A stretch of 64,000 bases of DNA from positions 434,001 through 498,000 of the forward strand of contig JAVHKY010000056.1 in the NCBI GenBank assembly GCA_035079385.1, in the 5' to 3' direction. Both the position numbers and the translations under genes were made by a program. The DNA comes from Aspidiotus rigidus. Its lineage: Eukaryota; Arthropoda; Insecta; Hemiptera; Diaspididae. Under the pieces are notes generated by a model, which saw nothing but the letters and a program-made list of their open reading frames with translations, made no database searches and was not told where the DNA came from. Below, one piece after another: positions 48,641 to 60,299 of this stretch; position 1 is the stretch's first letter, and the number at the start of each line of letters is the position of its first letter.

Positions 48641-48963
48641 AATTTTGCTTTTTCTTTTGAGCTATTCGTATAGAAAACGATCTGTAGTGGCGCTGTTGTC
48701 GATGTCGAGAAGGTGATCATGGGGTTGGCGTTTTTCACCATCAGACAGCACGTTAATAAAATCGACTGTACCTTCTCAAAAATTTTATTTTTTCTGAAAA
48801 ATGTATGGAACAAAAATTGCAGTCCTCTTAATTTCCTGTCGAGTGAATATAATTTCAAATATCTCGGATAAATTTTTCAAGATCATCACCTTTTCGCTAA
48901 GCTTCCGCAAATGACTGTCACAGAATATGTAGAGAGCGCCTTCTTTAATTTTATTCACGAATA

Positions 48964-49529
48964 CTGAGTGGTCCAAAAAGATGTTGACCGTTAGGTGGGG
49001 ATTTGGACTACGTTCGTTGTAGCGCAAAAACGCGAAACGTTGGATGTAAACTTCAAATTTATTAAATTTGTATCTCAATCTCATCTTCAATATGCGCCTC
49101 TACCCAACTTGCTGCGACTTTTCTGAACCGAGTTATGGACCGAAATGTACCCAAAATAGGCCAATTTGCCAAGATTTTCAAAATGAGAAACTGAAAATTC
49201 CCCCAATTTCAAGCTTCATAATATGGTTATTTAGGTGTTATTTTTGGAATCAGCGTTGAATTTCACTTCCAAATTAAGTAAAATATGGAAGTTTGAATAA
49301 TTTTTTAATTTTTGCGAAATTTGACGAATTTGTCAATTTCTAGCATATTTTGGTCCATGACTAGGCTCAGAAAAGTCGTAGAAAGTTGTTTAAGGGTGCA
49401 AATTGAAGATAAAATTCAGATACAAATTTCGTAGATTTGAAGTTTACGTCTAACATTCCGCGTTTTTGCGCTACAACAAATTTAGTTCAAATCCCCATTT
49501 AACTGTTAACATCATTTTGGGCCACCTAG
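48964..49529. mobile_element. Mariner/Tc1-like MITE with ~200 bp arms
   Basis: TA on both sides (48962-48963 and 49530-49531). Arms of about 190-200 bp match in inverted orientation at roughly 75-80 percent by eye. They begin CTGAGTGGTCCAAAAAGATG on the left and the complement of CTAGGTGGCCCAAAATGATG on the right, and both share GTAGCGCAAAAACGCG. The middle is about 170 bp. No transposase. It lies between TTTA microsatellites. Confidence 0.82.
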
Positions 49530-49539
49530 TATATGATAG

Positions 49540-50035
49540 GGAGGGGGGGGGGGACTTGGATTTTATTTTTATTTATTTATTTATTTATTTATTTTATTTA
49601 TCCATTTTATTCATATACTTTATTTATTATTCATTTATTATTTCTTTATTATTTACTTATTTATTCATGTATTAATTAATTAATTAATTAATTTATTTAT
49701 TTATTTATTTAGTGTCTTTCTTTCTTCCTTTTCATGATTAGGAAAGCAAGTCCTCTATCATATATATGTGACCCGGTCTACAGAAACCCGGCTTAACTTA
49801 CCTTGGGCTACGCCAGGTTCCCGTAGACCGGGTCACATATCTCGGAGGTGAAAATTTTAACAGGGAACGTGTTCTATCAGGGGCTTTTTGAAAAATTTGC
49901 TTCCAACGTCTGGCCAAAATGGACTCAGAGAAATTTTGCTTCTTCTCCTGAACTATATATCATAGGCGGGGTGCTTCGATTTATTTTTATTTATTAATTA
50001 ATTTATTTTATTTATCTATTTATTTATTCATTCAT

Positions 50036-50074
<39 letters not shown>

Positions 50075-50330
50075 TTGATTAATCAATTATTTTTTTTATT
50101 TATTCATTTATTTTATTTATCTATTTATTCATTTTTACTTATTTATTTATTTGTTTGTTTGTTTTTGTTTATTTATTTAGTTATGTATTTATTTATGTAT
50201 TTAGTTTCTTTCTTTCTTCCTTCCTTTCTTTCTTTATATGATCAGGAAAGCAAGTCCTCTGGAGGTCAAAATTTTAACAGGGAACGTATTCTATGAGGGG
50301 TTTTTTGAAAAATTAGCCATTCATCGTCCT
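49540..50330. repeat. Two more copies of the TTTA-containing higher-order repeat
   Basis: The same unit order as at 47.98-48.64 kb, with longer (TTTA)n tracts at 49558-49720 and 49978-50200. AACAGGGAACGTGTTCT appears at 49858 and AACAGGGAACGTATTCT at 50275. The micro-MITE at 49768 interrupts the first copy. Confidence 0.78.
49768..49836. mobile_element. 69 bp micro-MITE
   Basis: Perfect 14-bp terminal inverted repeats GTGACCCGGTCTAC and GTAGACCGGGTCAC surround 41 bp. ATAT flanks it on both sides (49764-49767 and 49837-49840). The sequence around it matches the related repeat near 48281 (CTATCATATATATCTC) if the 69 bp and one ATAT are removed. This gives an empty-site comparison inside the same window. 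Confidence 0.78.
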
Positions 50331-50868
50331 TCGAGGTACAAGATGGACACGTTCTTTGCGATACTAAATGTAGGCAGGAAAAGAGTATGAAGCAACGAAA
50401 AACACACAAAGTTCTGGTCTTTTCCAGTCGGGTTCCAGGGTTTCGGCAACCACCTCGTACGTGAGTGTCCTAAGCCCACTGATAATAATAGACCACGCGT
50501 GAGAAGATATTCAAGTAGAACTGAAAGTAGCAGAATTTTTTACATATTTCATATCTTTCCTGAATCCTAACCCCTAATTCCAAAATTTGCGAGTTCGCAC
50601 CTCCCCAGCAGGCGTGGTCTTAAGATATGAATGAGGTCATTTACTAGTACATGTGAAATATGATTTCCATTCATTTGGCTCTGCCAGAAAGTCACGCTTG
50701 ATGACTTTATCGGCGACCTTGACCAGAACAAATTTTCTCCTCACAGTTTAATCGATCTATTTTTCCATCCATGTTTTGGTGCTTTTCTTGTGTATAATTT
50801 TTTTTTCTCATTTTATTATAATATTTGAATCATGGAATTTTAATCCTGTATCGTTTCATTAATTACAG

Positions 50869-51008
50869 ATTACCGGAAAACACCACTTCCTCGGTGGTGT
50901 TATGTGCCGGCTTCAGTCCGCCAAAACAGCCCGACTTCGAATTCAAGATGTCGGGCTTCGTTAGAATGGCAATAGACAGATATGTAAATATTGTGGATTC
51001 CATAAGCG
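50869..51008 (+). CDS. Elongase (ELOVL family), first coding exon
   Basis: First coding exon of a very-long-chain fatty-acid elongase, an ER membrane condensing enzyme that extends acyl-CoA with malonyl-CoA. The exon probably begins after a pyrimidine-rich acceptor ending in ATTACAG (50862-50868). Then come 79 bases of 5' UTR and an ATG at 50948, chosen because the reading frame continues into the next exon. It codes 20 residues (starting MSGFVRMAIDRY) plus one base, and stops at a GTAAGT donor at 51009. That G joins AT of the exon at 60300 to make the Asp of the family motif DPR..DWPLM. The acceptor implies an upstream noncoding exon, not located here. Open reading through the UTR is seen but no homology supports it as coding. 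The exon lies between repeat patches in otherwise non-repetitive sequence. The ELOVL call is firm because both exons match; the subfamily is not resolved. Confidence 0.85.
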
Positions 51009-51299
51009 GTAAGTTTTGTCCATTTTTTAATTTATTTTTAAATTGACGATTGAATAGAATGAACACCCATCTAAATTTATATACGATCCTAGTCAAAATA
51101 GGACTCGTAATATTGTAGTCATACTATTTTTGGTTGACTTGAAAAGTTGTTGCCAAAGTTCTAATTAGATCAAAACAGAAAGATAAGTCTTTTTGAATGC
51201 GAAGCCTTTCCTCCTAACCTGCCTTCAAGTTTCTATTCTCCGCATGCCGCTCCACCCACACATCTCTGGAAAATGACATGGCCTTGTAGCCTCATAATT

Positions 51300-51660
51300 A
51301 TTATACTGTACGCTAAGTCTGAAAAAACCAAATTCGGTCTCGTTGATCAGATTTTTGTATTGGGTTGAGGGTCCGAGAGTCGATATCTATCAACGAGGCA
51401 ACTCGGCCTCGCGGATTTTCTAATAGTGAAATGGGGGGTGCCGGTAAAGACATTAAAACGACGAAGATAAACGAGGAATGCAGGGAACATGTTCTGTGGG
51501 TCGAATTGGTTTTGGTATTGAGAATTAAAATTAAAATTTTGATGAGTCTCAAGTTTTTCTGAGTCCCTTGTACCATAGTGTGTACGGCCTGAACGTAAAA
51601 ATTCTACCAAATCCCTTTCCCATCATTGTATTATGGCACGAAAGTCGAAATACAATTTCA
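51300..51660. repeat. Modular repeats just inside intron 1
   Basis: Includes GAGGAATGCAGGGAACATGTTCTGTG, the TTGGTATTGAGAATT module, CAAGTTTTTCTGAGTCCCTTGTACC and one diverged ~48 bp unit, in the same order as at 11.95-12.1 kb. Confidence 0.68.
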
Positions 51661-52406
51661 ACATGTTCGAGAGCTAATCGTCGACGAAAGGAATTCTCAC
51701 AATGGAGTAAGACGTTGGAGATCAAATTTATGCCCGAAATCTGAAAGGTGTTCTGCAGAAGCCAAACTTTTTCGGAGGGGGGGGGGGGTTGGTATTGACT
51801 TTATCAAGGTGTTCATGAATTCTAGTACAAAAAACAGGGACGGGATCCTTCAACCTGCAAAAGAGGCTACGAACAGTGTGTTGGGTTTATGAAAAGCAGG
51901 ACGAAGATTGAAGGGTTTGAGGAGACAAGTGATCTCAAAGGAAAGCTTCCCAGAATAGTGTAAAGGAAACCATTTGACTTTTCTCCTGGAGAGAGTGATA
52001 CTCCGAGGAAGATAAGTGGCGACTTGAAATCGACTGCTACTGGTCGATAAAAAGTTTGGGAAAATCGACCTGAAATTGACGGGGCAAATGAGTTGAAATG
52101 GAGTCGACATTTTTCGACCTTTTATCGATCTAGATGTGAGGTTCGACCAAGATTTTAAAAGAAGTACATTATCGATCGACGCTGGATTCGACTGAGAATT
52201 GAGTCGGGAGTGTTTAGCTCCAAGGACGTGGAATCTAGAATTTTTTTCACGCTTTTCTCCTAATCTACTTAGCTCGGTGGTCGATATTGTTTCAAATTCC
52301 CTCCTAATATATTATTTTCTATGCATATTGAAACGGCGTCAACCCACAGCTGGATTGGCGTGAAAGAAAAAATAGAAGTATGGAAAAAAAATTAATTAGC
52401 CAATAA

Positions 52407-52794
52407 GGGGGCGTCTAGGTTTTTTTTTTGGGGGGGGGGAGAGGGGGTCCAGCCAAGTCTCACCAAAACTCACTTGAGGGGGAGATGGGTGTCGAAAATT
52501 CTCACGTAATTTTTTTCTCACACAAAAACATTCCAAAATATTGCTAAACTGATTTAAATTTAATAAAAACTAGTCCTTTTTGAATAGGTATAAAATGTGA
52601 TTAAGGAAATTACGTTTTTCTAATAGATAAACGCGATTAAGCACAGATAAACGTATTCAAAGCAAAAATACCCATTTCGAAAAATCTCACGCATGATCAG
52701 AGGGGGGAGGGGGTCAAGGCAAATCTCACGATATCTCACCAAGGGGGGGTCGAAAAATCACAAAAATCGCCTCACGTAATTTTTGGACTCCCCC
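52407..52794. mobile_element. Possible MITE with G-run ends, ~388 bp
   Basis: The left edge GGGGGCGTCTAGG and right edge TTGGACTCCCCC are inverted partners. The interior has repeated CTCACGTAAT, CTCACG and AGGGGGGG segments on both sides of an AT-rich middle. No clean target duplication was found. It could also be a tandem-derived repeat. Confidence 0.5.
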
Positions 52795-54449
52795 AAATGT
52801 TCGGGTGTTTCTTGATGAAAATTCGTTTTAACATCATTCGTAGAGTAAAATGGGGATATTGTGAACCTTCACCAACTCAGCAAATTGTTCTATTCGTCTC
52901 CGGCTCAGATCTCACTTTATCCACATAGTACAACAATATACTATAAATCAGAGATCAAAAAGTTCTCAAGTCATGGATTCCAAGTTCAAGGAAACGGGTA
53001 GGGAGAAGAAAGAGGAAAACAAAGGAAATAAGAAATACCGGGAGAAAAAGAGAAGGGATTCTGAACGGCAAAAATTTTAAACAATCCTTCGCAAAATAGT
53101 TTTCCTGTCGATTGAGTTGTTGGTGAGGGAGAGAGAATTTTCAAAAATTCCAACAATCAGGGGTCACGGAAAATCATTTATTAAACAATTTCCATGCCCA
53201 TTTAAATAAGGTGGTTGGTCAAAGATTTCATTTCTCATCTTCAAACTTTACTCAAACAAATATCTCGGACTGACTCGCCTCACCTTCCGTGCTTTGGCTT
53301 TCCTCGTTTCATTGATAACATTATTAAATTTACTTTCATTGATATATTCATAAAAAGTCTAAAGGAAGTGAGGAAGAATAAAAATACAGAATTACTGATC
53401 TCATCGAAATTATGTCAGTAGTATTAATTAGGTCAATAGGGATGACCTTGATGTAGTTTGCGATAGGTTTATAAGACCTTTGAAGCAGCGACCTTGAAAC
53501 GTTTCTACTATCCCGTAATTATAGATCGCTCTCGGACGAGCGATTATTCTGTTTTATTCATTCCGTGGTCCATACGTATCGAAAATCGTTCGTTCGGCGA
53601 AACAAGACTTCGCGTCGGAGGAAGCCCGTGTGCGGTACGCGTGCTACTGTTTCGATCGTAGAAACCTACCCATTAAAAATAATTACGCCGCGAACACGAC
53701 AATTATGATGTAACTGATTAGACTGGTCCATAAGCAGTCCTAGGTATAGTTATTGGTTATTGGGCCACGTTATACCAGTCGCATTCTAACATTCGTCTAC
53801 AACGCTGCGCGTATGTTGTGGTGAGTTGCTGCATTCTCCGATACGAATATAGCCGCTCTTGACCAAGATATAATGACATCCAGAACTCTTCAAGTGCCCT
53901 CTACTCCTGATACAGGCTTACATATGATGCCACCACGAGTGAAAGTTTTTTTTTTCTCTCTCTCTCTCTCTCTAGATTTGTACACGTATATACGTGATTG
54001 GATTAACATTAACCGTTCGTAGACGTCACGGTATACTGACAAAAAAGCGAATTCACCGAATCTATTCTGATAATACATTGTGCTGATATGACTAAGATTG
54101 TTGTCCCTAATACCATTTGTCTCTTCTCCCCGTTTGTTTCAAGGAAAAAAGTTCATTCGCGTAATATTGTTGTTCTTTCTTCTATAATTTGCTAGAATGT
54201 TCTCGTAAATACTTCCGATCAGTTTTTTACTCAATTAATCCAAAGTGCAAAGCTTTTCTTGATGCATTGAAAATTTTCATAACGTGAATCTTTTAAGGAG
54301 GTTAGCTCGGTTATGAAGAATTTTAAACATAGTGGGCTGTAACGTTAGACCTTGAAGAAATTGTTCTCATCGTAGCTTAGAGTAGTTATCACAATCTACT
54401 CAAGTGAAGGAAAACAATCATTGAAACTCATATTAAGTGTGATCAGGTG

Positions 54450-55450
54450 TAAGTAGAGCACTGAATATTGAAAAAATTCTCAAGTGTACAATTCTACTTT
54501 ATTATAGCTTACAAGAGTATTTTTGGGTGTTACCCCATTATCAGTTGCGTCGTTACTGAAGAACGAGGCCTTAAACATATTGCGATCTTGTTGGCTGTAA
54601 CAATACTGCGTTGTGATTGGTTCACTCGTAGAACCAAGGGTGCGGTGACCCTTCTTTCTTAAAGAGCAACTCCTGATTTTGAGCTAGCCAGAATAAAAGG
54701 CACGTGATTTCTTGCCACCTCTGCTGTACAAAATTTAACTGAAGTATCTGCAAAACTACTACGATCTGGAGAATAAGGGTGACGATGTCAACTACTGCAG
54801 GCGAAAAGAAATCTTATTCCGCTGATCGTTATTTTACGGGTTCGTCAATTCAACTTTGTACGGCAGATTCTTGGGGGTCTCTCCGTGGGTCAAAGTGGGT
54901 CACCGCACCACTGATTAGAACGTATTAATTCGTTGCTATGACATGCAGCGACGTGGTCGGTTTACTGTTTTGACCTATGTGCTCTACCTAGTTTGCTGCC
55001 ATCTTATTGTTCGGTTCTGCTCTTCTCTCGTTCAACAACCAGACTGAATAATTTTTTGCTGTCAAACGTGATTACATCGTTCGAGAGGTTGGCTTTCTTC
55101 CTATTTGCCTTTGCAACCTCCATTTTCCCGGGAGTTTTCTTCTCTTTCTTCTCTTTGCGCGATTCTCTACGTGCTGTATGACTTCGAATATTCGCTCTCC
55201 ATTGGGCTGTTCTTCGGAACAGTATTTACCAAACAGTGACTTCCTATCTTCTTTTACCCTCGATGTTACGTGCTCCTCCACTCAATCTCACCAGGGTAGA
55301 TGCCTTCGTACTACACTACTCGCAACTAAGCTTGTACACTCCGTTCAAGCTTCTCTTGTCCTTTTCTTCTGTCTGGGGATTCCCGGACATTTTCCTGAAT
55401 TTTTCACCCCGACAACCGAAAGCCTGAATGACTTGTCCCTAAAAATTTTG
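54450..55450 (-). mobile_element. Penelope-like element, 3' part with nuclease remnant
   Basis: Antisense fragment within elongase intron 1. The - strand frame at 55281-55072 reads EDRKSLFGKYC then GERIFEVIQHVENRAKRRK, which aligns with the nuclease tail of the copy at 61.5 kb (DGKSLFGKHC, EGIFEVIHVENRTKRRK). The sequence from about 55070 down to 54450 matches the 3' untranslated region of that copy (61510-61230), sharing for example the stretch around ACAAGAGTA and GGGTGTTA. No reverse-transcriptase part is visible upstream of 55450, so this is a 5'-truncated copy. Confidence 0.82.
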
Positions 55451-55559
55451 TCCTGAACGTACGTCCAAAATTGGATGCCATTTGCAATGGCAACAGGGAA
55501 CCCGCAATTTCCGTGCCCCGCGGCAAAGAAGGTACCTAAAATAAGAAGTTGAATACGAA

Positions 55560-56030
55560 CGCTCTTGCGGAACTCTTCTTGAAGAATGAAATTTTTCCGA
55601 GCCCCCCACCCTTCCATCATATATAGCTCGGAAGAAGAAATTTTTCTAAATCCCCCTCCTGTCTTATATAGCTCGAGAGTCGGAATTTTTTCAAATCTCT
55701 TCTTATTATACAAAGCTTGGAGGCTCAAAATCTTCCAAGTTCTCCCCCCCCCCCTCCACCATCATATATAACTCAGAAGCTGACATTCTTCCAAACTATC
55801 ATAGCTGGAGACTCGAAATTTCTCCAAGTATCCCACCTACCATATTATATAGCTTAGAGGTCGAAATTTTTCTATGTCCCCCTCCTATCATATAATGCTT
55901 GGGTGTTGAAATTTTACCAAGTCACGATTATAATCACGTCACAATTTGAATGCGCTCGCACTCATTTTCTGTAAATGCTTCCTCAACAAAAGGGATAGCG
56001 GGTTCTCCGCTAAAAAAACTGAACGGAAAA
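55560..56030. repeat. Second array of ~48 bp units, flanked by a shared module
   Basis: About seven units of the same CATATATAGCTC / AAATTTTTCCAAGTCC motif, ending in a module (CAATTTGAATGCGCTCGCACTC.. AACAAAAGGGATAGCGGGTT) that also ends the array at 29404-29515. The shared order of array and end module shows the two loci derive from one larger repeat. This copy abuts the MULE pseudogene. Confidence 0.82.
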
Positions 56031-57284
56031 GAACCTGAAAGCCACCCAGAAAAAAAAGTTCCTGAATGGGCCTTAACCTGTTACCATTGTGGTGGACTAG
56101 CGAAAGGCAAGCGATACTGGGACTGTCGCCTTGTTAGATCTGGAGAGTTTAAAGTGTGGGCTGTCACTAGTGAACCCACAGCAGATGGAAAAGTAATCAC
56201 CGTATACAAGGGACTGAAGGAATCCACATACGCGCATCCTCGAGATCGAGAGTAGGCAACTGCAGAAGAGATCAATCAGAAAATAAAAGACGACGCTGCT
56301 TAACGTCCTGAACAAACTCCCGTCCAACTCTTACGTTCTGCAATCACCGATGTTTATGAGGCGTGCTTAGTCAGCTTTCTGAGCAAGATGTATTGTTGCG
56401 TACAATGAAAAGGACTCGCTTAGCTAACCTTCTGCCGAACCCTCGAAAGCTGTCAACATTGAGAGACCTTCCTGAACGCTACAAACAAACGTCGGCTGGT
56501 GAGCGCTTCCTCCTGCACGACTTTCAACGATGATGAGGAGGAAGATGAGGACGATTTTGAAGTTCATGAGGACGGAGTTGAAGCAGAAGATACCACTAGT
56601 CGAGGGCTTGTTTAAACGGAATATTCCAATCCTCTGCAAGAGCCCCGTTTGGCTTTTAGACGGTACGTTGGAAACGTTTCCGTCTATTTTCACGCAGATA
56701 TTTACCACCCTAGGCCCAGTAAGACGAAATAAACAGCTTGGCGAATCAGTGGCTCTACCACTTGTATACGCCTACCTGCCATGTAGAAGACCAGATTTAT
56801 AGGAAGAGGTTATCAAGGCGGTACGGTTCTGGATTAATGCTTGCTTGCTTACAAGAATCGTCACGGATTTCAAATTAGGTATAATAAAAGCCGCTAGATG
56901 CCAACAACATGCTGCTTTTATCATTTGGGGCAAGCCACGTATCGCCGAATACAGGCCAAGAGCCTCGCGACAGCGTACAATGACATAGATGACAGAACAA
57001 TCAAGATATTCACGAATACGGATATGATCGCGGCCTGTGCGTGGTGCAAAAGCCAAATTTCAGGATCTTCGTGACGAATGTTCGGACGAATTGATACCAG
57101 TCTTGGATTACTTCGTAGAAACGTATGTCTTAGGTTGAATGTGGCGGAACTGACCTGTCGCCCCGGAGTCCAAGAAAACTCACAGCAGAAAACTGAACCC
57201 AGAAAATTTGTACCAGCTGGAAATTGTTGTCACGAAAATAGATCGCAGCGCCTCCCAAAAAGCACCTAGGCAACTATGCAGATT

Positions 57285-57318
<34 letters not shown>

Positions 57319-57560
57319 GTTATTAGCCGCTGTCGTTTCCAGCAGGGGCCTCATACCCGCCCAATGTCACTGTATCCTAAATTATTTTGAAGATACGTGG
57401 GTCGGACGTCCTCAACGTCATCGACGACCCTTTCAACACAGCTTTCAACCTGTTTCACTATTTCTGTGCCGGGTCCGTCAGCTCTTGGCATCCTTTCTCT
57501 GCGATTTTGTCCGTAAGCAAAAACTTGGATCTCATTATTAGGAAAGTTGATCCCGGATAT
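55950..57560 (+). pseudogene. Decayed MULE-type transposase with FLYWCH-like finger
   Basis: Read on the + strand. 56034-56255 encodes LTCYHCGGLAKGKRYWDCRL and KVITVYKGLKESTYAHPRDRE, resembling the FLYWCH-type zinc region that precedes MULE transposases in insects. After stops, 56400-56520 shows remnants of the linker. Then 56626-56790 encodes KSPVWLLDGTLETFPSIFTQIF and VALPLVYAYL, the start of the MULE catalytic domain with the DGT aspartate. Further remnants: IVTDFKLGIIKAA (about 56858-56897) and DELIPVLDYFVETYV (about 57090-57130). Stops and frameshifts are numerous, so it is dead. Terminal repeats were not located. It sits in elongase intron 1, same orientation as the gene. Confidence 0.78.
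57280..57318 (+). repeat. (TC)n microsatellite
   Basis: CTCTCTCTC run of roughly 30 bases within the decayed MULE transposase region. A similar (TC)n run lies at 53956-53975. Confidence 0.85.
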
Positions 57561-57599
57561 ATTAATTACCCGTTGACGTAGCTAGATGGGATGGTCGTG

Positions 57600-60299
57600 A
57601 CCAATCACGTTTTTTTCACGTTCGGGTTGTTGATTCAACCAGAGACCCTCTAGCTTATGATCCTTACCCAATTTAAGTTTATGGGACGGCTAGGGTCCGA
57701 CACATTTCATCCACTGAGGCCAGTAAATTATCAAACTCCCAAACCTGCAGAACGTGACTCAGTTAGTGGTGAGTATAGTAGAGAAAACGCGTGCACTCAT
57801 CTCTTTGGGCATGCCTCTTTCCTCCCTCTGTTTTGGCTATAGATCCCCTGAGCTGATTACGAAGATTCGACAAAAGAAAACTGAGAGCCATTGAGCTAAG
57901 AATTTATTAACAGGGAACCTGTTCCTGAGCGGGGGGGGGGGGGATTTGAAGAAAAATGACGGGCGCTGTCCGGTAAAACGTGAGACTTGGAAAAATAAAA
58001 CAAAGAAACCCCCTTATAACGCCTCGGTTAACACAGTTAATGAAAGCAACCCGGAACAGCTAACGAAGTAGGCTGCGAATTTCCCTGAGTATTGAAAATT
58101 TGGTATATGCCCCCGCCCCGCCAAATAAGATCTCTGCTCACTTATGGAAGAGAACCGCGTGCAACGGACAAAATAAGCTGTGATTTTACTCTATTTTAGT
58201 AAGTTTCCCTCTTTTCTCTTTCGTCTACTTGAAGTCTCGTACTCATACTTATAAAAATTCCTCTCTTCAGGGTGAGCACTCGTCAGAAACTCGCAGGCCT
58301 TCTCGCTCTCCAACAACATAAATGTGATGCATTTGAAAGTTCTTCTAAATTTACATTATTTGAAAAATAATTACCTCAAAACGTGACTCAAGGAGTATGC
58401 GTGCACGTACTCATTTCGTTGCCCACCTTCTGACATCTATACATTCCTTTTGCGAACCGAAAAATGATTTCATTTGTATTTTACACGAGGCGAGTAGCAA
58501 AAACTCCCTGAAGTCTGCCGTGAGCATAAAATCTCCCGAACTGGGGTTCCATCAGCCCCACATATCCAAAACGGGTAACACGATATTCCCTTGTTTTCGC
58601 TTTCTGAGCCAATATTATTATAAGTTTTTCTACTAAAAAAACTCGCGTACATTTTGAATCAATTTTATTATTCTGACCCAAGCACAATGATCGGAATCGT
58701 CCCTCCGCGATGAAATAAGAATTGCCGAGAGAGAGGCAAATCAGGCGCATCAACCGAGCGTCATCGTCCCGGCCGCGATGATAGACGACGCCGACCGGGC
58801 TGCTCGTTGTGTAGTTTTCCGTTATTGGTAAACACGTGTGCGCATTTCATAGAAGTCGTTAGACCGCTAGACGGATACTCGAATTATGGCGAAACAATTA
58901 CACTCTTGTACACCTCGCAGCCTCGCACACGCTTCTATTCGGCACACGCGCCCTGGACCTAGTAATAATTAACAGCATCATTTAATGATTTTTCGGCACA
59001 CACACATTATTACCTTGTTTGTCGAGATGATGTTCTCGTCGAGTTAGAAAATTACGCTGCAACAATTTCACCTCTTTACGATCATTCAACCCGTGACAGA
59101 TTGGCTCGCATACAAAGTTGAAGAACTTGAGACAGTTGAAACCAGTTTGTTTATTCTTCTGGGGGGGCATTGATACCGCGTTATACGCAAGATTTTATCG
59201 ATTTTTCCGATTTGGGTGCGAAGACTAGAGATTCCATCAAATACTCGGCCGCGCGATGGTCTACGAAATATTTGTATGCATTATTCCAGCATCCGAATAC
59301 TATCCTTGACATATATATTGAAATAAGGTTCGTGTTTACGTTAAATCGTGATTAAATTCTGTTGTAAAAGTTGTAGTTTTTTTATCATTTTATTATACCG
59401 CTGTTGCTGTGTGATACGGGTTCCGCAATCCCGAACACGATATCGTAATTCGCAAACAACTCGCGAGGTGTACGGCAGGACACCCTTTTTGCTTAGTCGG
59501 TAGCATGTGGGCACGAGTGCGCAGGTCATTCCAGCTTTTGTCGGGTCATCGAAGGGCGTCAAGACTGCGCAGCAGAAAGTATTTGACCGCTCTTCGGGTA
59601 CGAATGAAAGTTGCGCGTCCTAACCGCGGACACCCAGCGAGTTGCATCCAATAATTACTGTCAGACTCGGTCCAGTCTTGACCAGACACAGAGGAGAGGC
59701 AAACTAGACTAGGCGTTTCTCGTGTATTTCGTAATACGACCGTAAAATGTCGCGATATAGGAAAACTTTATCCCAGCCAATTAAAAACAGGTAGTGTTGG
59801 AAGAATATCACCGTATACTCATACGGTACCACGTATACACATATATAATAGCGGACTGGTATTTTTCGATAGAAGAATATATGTGTCAAGGTTGCGAAGA
59901 AAATGGTCCACTGCATGCGCTCTAACCTAAAGATGCTTCGCTGCATTAAATAATTATCGTTAGCAAATTAAGCTGATACACTACGCTTCTATTATCATAA
60001 TAAGACGCGTTATTCTCTTCTAATGATCGTATACGTGGACAAATATTTTCGATTAGAAGGAGAAAAGAAAAAAACTTTAATTTAATTACTCGATCGTAGA
60101 TTCGATGCGTTCGTATTCAAGGGTAGTACCTTGACTGACATTTTCGGGCCAAGTGAAGAGGTTGCGGTAGATACTGTTGTTGCGGTCTCTTCCGACAGAC
60201 TATACTTATGATAATTTAGGAATACCTATACTGTAATTGTAATGTACACGATTAGACGGCAAACTATGATTCGTTTTCCTTGTTCTTTTCTGCTTCCAG
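57600..60299. other. Remainder of intron 1, mostly unassigned
   Basis: Apart from the palindrome module at 57905, no repeat or coding match was seen. 58690-59680 is CpG-bearing and apparently single copy. Confidence 0.4.
57905..58000. repeat. Isolated palindrome module
   Basis: AACAGGGAACCTGTT at 57909-57923 is followed by a 13-base G run and the GGGCGCTGTCCGGTAAAACGTGAGACTTGG end. This is the standard module pairing seen at 1.6 and 32.0 kb, here without an array. Confidence 0.7.

Larger units (their letters stand above)
51009..60299 (+). other. Intron 1 of the elongase gene
   Basis: The intron runs from GTAAGT to TTCCAG, about 9.3 kb and phase 1. It contains repeat modules (51.3-51.7 and 55.6-56.0 kb), a MITE-like element (52.4 kb), a Penelope fragment (54.45-55.45 kb, antisense to the gene) and a decayed MULE transposase (55.95-57.5 kb, sense). 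CpG-bearing, apparently single-copy blocks at about 53.5-53.8 kb and 58.7-59.7 kb are the likeliest places for intronic regulatory DNA, but no defined site was identified. Confidence 0.85.

Noticed and set aside
50825..50947. In-frame extension upstream of the elongase ATG
   Set aside because: A splice acceptor at 50868 and the ATG at 50948, matching the usual short elongase N-terminus, make this UTR and intron.
51009..51046. Read-through of the first elongase exon to a stop at 51046
   Set aside because: A clean GTAAGT donor and phase-matched second exon explain the sequence better than a short protein.
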